Shown: positions 56,744-64,000 of the stretch, piece after piece
How positions within the stretch are numbered: the stretch's first letter is position 1
How the letters are laid out: each line of letters opens with the position of its first letter
Assembly: GCA_022478985.1 (NCBI GenBank)
Contig: JAKSZP010007880.1
Coordinates: 496,001 to 560,000 of the forward strand
DNA length: 64,000 bases
Origin: Massospora cicadina
Lineage: Eukaryota; Entomophthoromycota; Entomophthoromycetes; Entomophthorales; Entomophthoraceae
Direction of reading: 5' to 3'
The notes under the pieces: model-generated
Database searches by the model: none
Seen by the model: the letters and a program-made list of their open reading frames with translations, nothing else
What the model was told of the DNA's origin: nothing
Translations under genes and position numbers: made by a program

Positions 56744-57830
56744 CTACTGAAGGTACAGGAATAGTTTCCAGTGAGACGAAATTGGGTCATGATAGCGGAG
56801 ATAGAGTGTCCCATCTCTACTTCGCTCTGACTTTTTCCTTGTGGTACTGCTCCTGCAGTAGGTACTAGCCCCAACGATTGTGACAACTTCTAGCCAGATG
56901 CCCAGAGCAACCACACGAAAAGCAATTGACCCCACGAGACCTGCGACCTTGATTGTTGTAAAAGGAGCCACCCCAAGGGTTGGGCTGGAATCAAACAGTG
57001 TAACCCAACCCTCCTGATAGGTGAACTGCTGTTAGAAACTTGGTTGAAAATGAGGCTTATGATGATAATAAGGCCAAGGAATGCCAACTGGGCGCTGAAC
57101 AGGGAGGGATGACTCCTCCAAATAAACAAGGCTAGCAGCGGAGGCGCTAGGTTTCCACTCTATATTGGGTGGAGGGAAGGTAGCAGACAGATGGTGTAGA
57201 ATTTGAACAAGTTTAAGCAAGGATACATCAACCTCTAAATTTGGAGCTTAGGCATTAAAAAGCTCTTGGTATGGTTTCACAGCAGAGGTCAATGCTATGC
57301 TTATGTCACCTTCAGTTAAGACCCCTGCCCCAATTAACACATGGGCTTCAGCTGAGAATCAATTAGCAAATGCAGTGAGGGTCTCATTATGGTGAAACCC
57401 AATGTTAAAAAACTCAGCCTTCCATTGTGACATTTTTAAAGTTCCTCCAAACAAACACAGCACAGTATCCTTCAATTTTTGATAGATAACGGAACTGTTG
57501 GGAAGATAGCAAGTAACTTGGTCGGCACTTCCAACATACAGGGTGGACATTATTAATTTGGCTTTATGCCGATGAAGCTCCTTCTACTGTAAACTCATTT
57601 CGTTTAAAAATTCCATGAATGTTTCTATTGCAATCAAAAGGAGGCAGCTTGTCAATACAACATTCTTGCAGAAACTCCATCTTCCATTTAAGCACAGCAT
57701 CCAGAAGCAAGCTTAAGTTCTGCATATTCAACAGTTGCAGTGTGTTGAAAGGATACCTTAGTAAAGCAAGCTGGATACAACATGACTAGCAACTGAGAAA
57801 CGCTTATCAGTCTATGTGATTGATCACTGG
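56744..57830 (-). pseudogene. Gag of element D
   Basis: Pieces 57359-57550 (YVGSADQVTCYLPNSSVIYQ, then LKMSQWKAEFFNIGFHHNET), 57032-57220 (VQILHHLSATFPPPNIEWKP) and 56744-57129 follow the order of the C gag. The capsid start around 57560-57760 reads in shifted frames (KLPPFDCNRNIHGIFKR-like). A CFSCGCSGHLAR-like zinc knuckle lies at about 56880-56930. Stops throughout. Confidence 0.75.
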
Positions 57831-57833
57831 GCC

Positions 57834-57850
57834 CCCTGTAGTGAGCACCA
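57834..57850 (-). other. Primer-binding site of element D
   Basis: The plus strand reads CCCTGTAGTGAGCACCA, so the minus strand reads TGGTGCTCACTACAGGG, one base inside the 5' LTR. Identical to A, B and C. Confidence 0.85.
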
Positions 57851-57851
57851 C

Positions 57852-58350
57852 TGTTATAAAATTGGCGTTATCAATGAGATACGGCAAAACGATTTGCACA
57901 GGGTTCAACTCACTGAGCAATAGGACCAACAATATAATGATCGTGTCCCTTAAAAACAATGAAATAAAGTTAATTTAATAAATATGGAGCACTTGATCCC
58001 GCTACACTATTTTATTTGATAAAATAAACCACCGCAGATTCTTCCTGTTTTGCTCACTCTATCCTTCTCAAAAAACCTCCTTTTCTCGATCATCTCATTC
58101 CACTTGTATTGTAGCAACTTTGGATGGTACCACTTCCATGGCTTAGTAATTCACTTCGCCATATCTCATTGGTTCCTCCAATTCTTCATTCATTAATTTA
58201 TGATCATCCAATTCAGCCAATTTCCCATTAACCCAATATCACCTCATTTTGAGGTGCTCAATTAATTGTACTCATAACAACTTGGCGGATATCATTTGTT
58301 CCACCATATCAATTTAGGGCTTATCGTCCAGCCATATTGAAATCATGACA
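57852..58350 (-). repeat. 5' LTR of element D
   Basis: 499 bases, partner of 52414-52912. It ends AAATCATGACA on the plus strand, then the E target site TCTAC. Confidence 0.95.
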
Positions 58351-58355
58351 TCTAC

Positions 58356-58749
58356 AAAAAGAAGTGAAGAGCATATAGGGGAGGTACGCTGAAAAATTGA
58401 GCCTTTGGATAACTGCTCCTTACCCCACACATCTAAAGCCTCTTCTTTCTGGACAGTCAATTGTTAAAATGGGGGAAGATATACACACCAGATCCACAAT
58501 GAGCTTGAACTCACAATTAAACTCAAAATGATCAGGTAGTACATTAGCTGAAGCTGCATCAGACGAAGTTTCCAACCCCTTCAAACAGGAAGGTAGGGGA
58601 ATCTCCACAGAGGGCTTTAGCAATGGGGAAAGACTGAGAGGGTAAATATTGGGCCAGTGGGGCAAGTTGCCCTGAAATTTGACTTCCGCCAAAGGAACCA
58701 CCAACCTGTGACCATTCTTCAAAGATAAGGATAGGGTATTTTCTTTCAA
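58356..58749 (-). pseudogene. Element E: linker and N-terminal end of RT
   Basis: Frame 58420-58749 (KNGHRLVVPLAEVKFQGNLP, PDHFEFNCEF) joins protease and RT. After a shift, QLSKGSIFQRTSPICSSLLF (58356-58415) matches the RT entry motif (..G.I..S.SP..S..LFV..) and stops at the D insertion. The reading continues at 52413. Confidence 0.75.
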
Positions 58750-58773
58750 GTTAGTCCTGACGTCAAACTTTTG

Positions 58774-59253
58774 CTACCACTCTACACCAAAGATGATGGG
58801 GTACAAGAGGTTTTTGATAGCTTGGAAGTAGTTGGACAAATGAAATTTACCCAATTGATAGTCCACTAACCCTATGATTTGCAGCGTTGGAATATTTTGG
58901 GAAGCCCCTCCTCTAACCATACCACCTGGCACATAACTCAGCTCAAGATAGTCGGCCAGGTCTTGGTCCATAAAATTCTTGGAGGCTCCAGTATCCACCA
59001 AAATAGTAGTTCTGATTTTCCCATGAGGAAATGAAAGAGTTGCAGTCAGTAGAAAATAACTCAAATGATCTTTATTTAAAGCAGAAAATGCTAACCCTTC
59101 ACCACCAAATGCTTCTTCATGGTCTACCATTTCCCTATGGTACATTTTTGAATTATAAAATGGGGAGGGATAATTAGCCAAACTTACTGCTGAGGCCACA
59201 TATCCCACCATATATCTGCAGGTGCATAAACATTTCCATATTTTAAAAAGCAA
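58774..59253 (-). pseudogene. Aspartic protease of element E, 159 codons
   Basis: VGYVASAVSLANYPSPFYNS (also in E-prime), then LTATLSFPHGKIRTTILVDT, GASKNFMDQDLADYL, and PTLQIIGLVDYQL..IIFGVEW. The DTGAS active site and the ILG-like second motif fit a retropepsin fused to pol. The frame is open from the Met to the end at GVEW. It lies about 560 bases from the 5' LTR with no gag between. Confidence 0.8.
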
Positions 59254-59817
59254 TTTTTCTCCTCCTCCTGAATTCAGCGGATCATGGTAGGAGACATGAG
59301 GGGATTTTCAGGCTTAATTTCATATAAAGGAATGTGATTTTGTCAAAGCCGTAAGAGAAGAGACCTAGCTCAATAGTATATGGAATAACATTGTTATAAA
59401 ATGTGTATTGAGTCAAAAACAACCCTATGCCCTTTTTAATGATGGGTTGCATATGTTATCCAAGGTCAACACCACCAGGCCCTTCAGCGGTGATCCCACC
59501 TGCACCGTCAAAATGCAATTTTTAAAGAAAAAAACGATCCTTTGATGTCAATTTTATCAACTTGGCGGAAAGTTGGGAAATCATGACTCACAGATTGCAA
59601 AGTATCTGTATCCACCAAATATGGGCAAGAAGGGTGAGTACTTTACAGTCAGAGTTTGCGAGAATAATGCTGGAATTCTCCAACCCTTGGGAAAATACAA
59701 AGACAGAGGTGAGCCCCAACGTGGCAGTGGCCATCAGCTGATGCACACCATGTGCACTTCACAAAAGTCCCACATGGGAAAAGTTATGCCCATAAAATAA
59801 AGGGGTTGGTCGACTAA
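59254..59817 (-). other. Leader of element E between 5' LTR and protease
   Basis: Aligns with 280-794 of E-prime, including the first bases after the LTR (TTAGTCGACCAACC against TTAGTTGACCAACC, minus strand). These bases are the best candidate for the primer-binding site, but they do not start with TGG. No gag motif, zinc knuckle or long frame is seen. Confidence 0.6.
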
Positions 59818-60679
59818 TGTCAGGAGAGTGTCTATAACTCTCCTGTTCCCAGCGTGGTAGTGCACAGTACAAAAGGCCAACGCCAGAGAACTAGTCACTA
59901 GTACAAAAGTTACTAGAGCCCAGCAGAGGGTGCTTGAGCAATAATAACTTAGTTTGAGGAGGGTTATAATTAGAGAGAATAACCAAACAGGAGCAACGCT
60001 GTGCACTGAGTGGTAAGGAATAGGCGTCCTAGGTTGTAGGGAACCTGGGCGGCCCAAAGGTGCACAGGTGGATAGATTTAGCATACTTAAAATTAAGTGG
60101 TTAACGTTTTACAAGACCTCCTCAAAGAGGTCTGCGCACAGGATCGTCCAAGATAATATAAATACAAAATGGTGTGCTAAATGAGTGGTTTTTATTGTAA
60201 GGGAAGTTGACCAACAGGAGAAATTGGTTTTGACATGAGAAATTTAAGAGAATTTGGAAAAATGATTAATCAGAGGAAGTGGGTCTAAGCTGAGGCGCAC
60301 CAATAGGCGCAACTTCCATTGGGCAATATACTGTACTTGGTAATCGACTGAACTTGGGTAATTGATCATAGGAGCGTCTGACCTGAGCTGGAAATTTTGA
60401 AAAACAAATGGTTTTTGAGACCCCATTCTCCTAAAAACCAAAGCAAATCATTTTTCTCTATTACAAAGCTAGTTCATTTTAACGTTCCTGCTCTCATATA
60501 GGGCCAAACTTCTCTTGCATCCATAGGATCAGCCTGAGCATATTTTGCCTTCAACCAGAGTTGGTCTATGGTATGCTTGAGGTCAGGGAGGCCTGCCAAA
60601 TTCACCTTCTTGGCCTCCCAACATGCAGCTTTGTCTCTCACGTTGATCCCAAGGATGATGTCATTCTCCAACTATGACA
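59818..60679 (-). repeat. 5' LTR of element E
   Basis: 862 bases, partner of 48761-49622. Its copy of the LTR-borne frame has a stop at codon 3 and is open again from 60671 to 60474. Confidence 0.95.
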
Positions 60680-60702
60680 TTTAATTGAGTTCACTAGTTT
60701 AA

Positions 60703-61014
60703 ATGTTTTATTTATTTATTTATTTATTTGAGGCAAGCAAACCAGGGGACAGACAATACCAAAATAGAAAGAAATTATTGACATGAAACCTGAGCAGGGT
60801 CAAATCCATTGTGGAAAGTTTTTCCACCTCTAGATCAAGACTTGGATTTTTCTGGTTATGTCTTGGGTAAGTTTTTCGTGTTTTTAGACTTACTAACTGC
60901 TAATAGCTTCTTTCAGCTGGCACCCTGATCAATGTGCAAAGGGTGGGAATCAAACCTGCAACCTTCAGGTTGGTTACTGTACTCCCTACCAACTCGCCTT
61001 CCACCCCCTTTAAG
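60703..61014 (-). mobile_element. Second tRNA-derived SINE copy
   Basis: On the minus strand the head reads GGCGAGTTGGTAGGGAGT (A box-like, near 61000-60983) and GCAGGTTTGATTCCCACC (B box-like, near 60958-60941). The tail is CCTCAAATAAATAAATAAAT (60730 and left). TAGTTTAA is repeated at 60695-60702 and 61015-61022. Related to 3863-4129 by both boxes and the GAGG/ATAAATAA tail. It abuts the E LTR. Confidence 0.7.
60708..60730. repeat. (TTTA)n microsatellite, SINE tail
   Basis: About five TTTA units that form the 3' tail of the SINE on the minus strand. Confidence 0.9.
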
Positions 61015-61679
61015 TAGTTTAAGTATGATAAAACAAAAACTGGCTTTTAAAACACACAATGAAACCTTCAGAAATAAGGCTGGTACTTTTTTATAGTAAT
61101 CTAGTACAAAGGTCACTCAGATTTAAAATATGGATGTCAAAATGAAAATCAACACTTAAATGCAAAATGGTGCCAAAAAAAATACTGCTAGTTCAACCAC
61201 TGTTGGAATCCTGCTACAGGTACTCGCAGGTGCCAATTATTGGCAGTATTTAATAACAAATTTATAATTTAATTTGCCAAAAGAATTGGTGGACTTACTG
61301 TATATAAAACTATATGATAACTTAATATATTTTTATTAAGTAGTAGCTTAGGCGTGATAAACAATACTTTATTAGATGCCTTCTCCTAGTATTTAGGGTC
61401 ATTGAACACTAATAGTGAAATTGAAATTAAACTCAGTATAGGCAAGATATCAAGGCTTAGACGTTTGGATGATCTGACCACTCAGCGCTCCATAAAATTT
61501 CCTCACCTTATCTGGTCTTGACACCATATGATTGGTACACCGCAGTAAAAATATGGGGCAAAGATTTTGTATTGCACCCAATCATTTGTATTGCAATTAA
61601 GCTTCTTGCAGCCAATCTTCACTTGCTTCCGCTCTTGATTGGTTGGTAAAATTTATTCACCCTTTGCAACCCCCAAGCC

Positions 61680-61760
61680 TATAAAAGGGGCATTATTCTA
61701 TAAATAAAAAACACATAATTGGTGCTAGTGCTTGGGTGACCTGCCAACTCAGGTGGGGTA
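61680..61760 (+). promoter_or_regulatory. Candidate LTR promoter and primer-site junction
   Basis: CCTATAAAAGGGGC (about 61678-61691) is a strong TATA-box-like sequence. About 45 bases later ACACATAATTGGTGCTAGTG resembles an LTR end (..ACA) with a primer site that starts TGGTGCTAGTGCTTGGG. It could be the 5' LTR end of an unrecognised plus-strand element. No partner LTR seen in the window. Confidence 0.4.
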
Positions 61761-63370
61761 TTCCGCCAAGGGTCAGGAGTGACAAGGGCAGCTCAATATG
61801 TTCTGGTCAACTGAAGTTGAGTAGTAAAATGATTGCTCCAAGTCAAATCATTTTGTCATGAGAGAGGCAATTTTGTATTAAATAAATTCAGATTATTTTC
61901 CTCATAAAACGTATGTCTCCCTAAGCCACAATGGCAATTTTCTGACAACCATGTAACCAAAACCCCTAAGCCCACCCTCAATATTGCAACTATGTGTTGC
62001 ATCTCCCTGCTAATGGTAGTTGTAAGGCTTTTCAGTGCCTTCTACCCCTATCTTCTAAGACTGCTCTTACCTCACACTGCATAGCTATTTGTACATTGGG
62101 AAGACCGGATCTTATGTAGAAAAACCATCAACTACACACCCAACATGATGGTTTTTTAATACAGGTAAGCTTTCTCATACCGCCACCCTATTTCCCAAGG
62201 ACTAATTTACAAAATCTTCAATTTCCTGATTTTTCTTCCCTTTTTATTTTTTAAAATAGCTGTAAATTTTAGAACTTTATTTTAGGTTTAAATTTACTGT
62301 ATTTCAATTTTCTCTCCTAATTGTATTTCTCCAATCACCTCTCATTTTCATATTTCTATTCCAATCAAAAGCTGGGCCACTTTTGGTGGAGCGCATTCAT
62401 CTCAGAAACTTTATTAAAAAGTTTTGTAGCTTAATTGGGATCAGCCAATTATGGCGTACCCCATCACCTTTTCTAACCACCAAAACTATAACTGTTTTGA
62501 AATACCAACTTTTTTCTTCCAAATGCAAACTGTAAAGAACCTGCATCCTGATAAGAGAATGTAACACCCAGGAATAGCGCAATAGACCCCAAAGCTCATT
62601 TTCTTTGTCTAATTCAGTTCTATTATTTGTGAGGGTACTAGCATGTTGTGTTTTCACTTTCATATTGCATCTTCCAATAAAGCTTTCATATGCCAAACTT
62701 TTCATTTTTTTGAAAAGTATGCGCATCATAACATGAATTGTAGCTAACATGCACCTGCTAGAATGTTTGAGTTCTTGTCAGTTAGAGGACTTTAAGACCA
62801 TTTTATTAGAAGTTGCTAGGTTTTTCAGGTGTTTTCATAGGAACTGCAAGTTAACAAGTGAAGAAAAATTGGGCTCCTCTGGACCTAACAATAGGGTGTT
62901 GATATTTTTTAATTCTTTCTTATGTAAGAACATTATCTCTAAATGTTTAAATCTACAAAATTTTATTATATTTTTATTTATCACAATGCAATAAATGAGG
63001 CCTATGGAGAAACTCAAATAACTCTATAGTTTCTAAAGTTTTAGCAGCTAAAGTGTTAAGTGTACATGTTGACAAGAAGGTTAGCACAAAGGTTACATAA
63101 GGCCTATAATTATCCTAACTATCAAAAACTCACTTTTTTCACCCCCCAATCAATTTTGATTTGCATACAACTGGTGTGACAAAGTCTTGTAGTTTTTTTT
63201 GTCTATTATTATGGATGCTGTGGCATCATACCTTGAAGCTTATTCTATTGGTACGCCAATATCATAACAGCTTTTCCTTTATAAAGAAGGTAAAGTATTA
63301 CCCCTTTCTAGCCTCTCTGGTTAAAAGAACTGGCTATACAATGTATTGATGCTGTGTGGTGGGTCACCCT
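61761..63370. other. AT-rich stretch without a recognisable gene
   Basis: Frames of 60-117 codons (e.g. 62397-62750 minus) have no domain motif and AT-driven composition. No repeat shared with the rest of the window was noticed. Confidence 0.4.
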
Positions 63371-63379
63371 TTTATCTTA

Positions 63380-63911
63380 AAACCCCTTCTCATACTACTT
63401 TGGCTATAATGTAAGTCCTGGGAGCACCACCCTGCACCTTATTCAGGAGGATCATGTTTTTAGGACCAAGAAGGGGGCCAAACAAGATGCTCACCCCATC
63501 AACAACCAGAGAAATTTAGCCCAAATGGTTGATGAGAGGTGGGTGCTGGCCTACCCCATGAAGGTTGTGTCATTACCCTACTTTTTACCATCAAGGAGTT
63601 GGTAAAGAAGATTGAGGGGGTGTGTTAGAAGGCGGAGGTGGCCAAGAGTCATTGCCAACAAGAATTCTGCAGGTTCCACTAATTTCCAGAAGCCATCCTT
63701 ATCTAGTTCAAGTTTCATTAATAGTAGTAAGTCAATACTAAATAAAATCAAAGTTTTTGAATCACTCTTGGATTTAAAAATTACCCATCTGACTTCCCCA
63801 CCAGTAAGCAAGCTTACCCCATCAGGTTTGGACATAAAAACTTATCTGGTTCAAAGTGGGACCACCTTTACCTGCCCTGACTCTGAGCACATTCTTCCAG
63901 ATGTCAGATAA
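63380..63911 (+). pseudogene. Coding-like segment shared with 16680-17072, function unknown
   Basis: The first part (STTLHLIQEDHVFRTKKGA, LAQMVDERWVLAYP) parallels 16750-16900. After a stop near 63625, a frame open to 63911 contains FINSSKSILNKIKVFESLLD, THLTSPPVSKLTPSGLDIK and TFTCPDSEHILPDVR. I know no family with this text. The recurrence next to a chromovirus suggests transposon origin. Confidence 0.45.
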
Positions 63912-64000
63912 ATTGTCATGGCTTGCCATGTGAAATCCTCTTCCAAAGGTTTTATAAAAAATTTGATGCCAATTTGTATGGTAGGGTCAAATCTAAATCA

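Larger units (their letters stand above)
52414..58350 (-). mobile_element. Element D: gypsy-type, nested in the RT gene of E
   Basis: Two 499-base LTRs (52414-52912, 57852-58350), about 89% identical by hand count. TSD TCCAC (52409-52413) and TCTAC (58351-58355). Primer-binding site at 57834-57850 (minus) and a purine tract AAGGAGGGGGTAA before the 3' LTR. Same family as C, with pol order protease, RT, RNase H, integrase and GPY. Joining the flanks restores the E RT text ..LFV | EK.., so the nesting is certain. Confidence 0.92.
48761..60679 (-). mobile_element. Element E: chromodomain-bearing gypsy element, host of D
   Basis: Two 862-base LTRs (48761-49622, 59818-60679) are about 96% identical by hand count. 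The target site is GTTAA (48756-48760) and TTTAA (60680-60684). A purine tract AAAGGAGGAGAGGGTAA lies before the 3' LTR on the minus strand. The interior without D is about 4.2 kb and holds protease, RT, RNase H, integrase and chromodomain, but no recognisable gag. E-prime at the window start has the same layout. Confidence 0.9.

Noticed and set aside
62397..62750. 117-codon minus-strand frame
   Set aside because: AT-rich composition, no signal peptide, domain or homologous copy seen. Likely chance.

Overview
This window looks like nuclear DNA from a repeat-rich filamentous fungus. It is AT-rich and has almost no intact host genes. It is packed with decayed Ty3/gypsy LTR retrotransposons, two of which carry chromodomains, plus non-LTR-type insertions, a tRNA-derived SINE and a MITE. 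A basidiomycete, possibly a rust fungus (Pucciniales), fits the composition and one small secreted Cys-containing protein gene. That placement is inference, not proof.

Region 1-10 kb: the window opens inside a minus-strand gypsy element (E-prime) whose 5' LTR is 795-1649. Next come the only good host gene (3041-3772, minus, predicted secreted protein), a SINE with a 12-bp target-site duplication (TSD) (3863-4129), a 233-bp TTAA-flanked MITE with a perfect 48-bp palindrome (4515-4747), a 47-50 bp minisatellite, a truncated LINE-like copy (L3, 5441-6035) and a 48-bp micro-insertion. Roughly 6.1-9.1 kb has no recognisable gene. A primer-binding-site remnant (9140-9156) and a solo-LTR-like block (9285-9688) follow.

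Region 10-22 kb: a badly eroded plus-strand chromovirus (F; RT, RNase H, integrase, GPY and chromodomain traces at 14.0-16.65 kb) and the 5' half of an older gypsy element (G; 19.97-22.10 kb).

Region 22-46.5 kb is a nest. Element A (22103-46554) interrupts the integrase of G, which resumes at 46555. A's 5' LTR is split by LINE-like copy L1 (22797-24723, 12-bp TSD). A's interior is interrupted by element B (26740-44216, perfect ATGAG TSD). B is itself interrupted by a 16-bp micro-insertion (30539-30554), LINE-like copy L2 (32809-34704, 14-bp TSD) and element C (35400-41532). The order of events is therefore G, then A, then B, then C.

Region 46.5-61 kb: the end of G and a candidate LTR, then a second nest on the minus strand. 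Chromovirus E (48761-60679; two 862-bp LTRs) carries element D (52414-58350; two 499-bp LTRs, same family as C) inserted in its reverse-transcriptase gene. A second SINE copy (60703-61014) abuts E.

Region 61-64 kb: AT-rich DNA with a possible LTR promoter/primer-site junction near 61.7 kb and, at 63.4-63.9 kb, a coding-like segment shared with 16.7-17.07 kb.

Nothing here forms a metabolic pathway. The genes work as retroelement modules (gag, protease, RT, RNase H, integrase, chromodomain), nearly all broken. The most unusual items are the ultra-short poly-A-tailed insertions with long TSDs, the RT-less LINE-like elements, a nested element whose LTRs are more diverged than those of its host element, and a reading frame conserved inside the LTRs of the E family.
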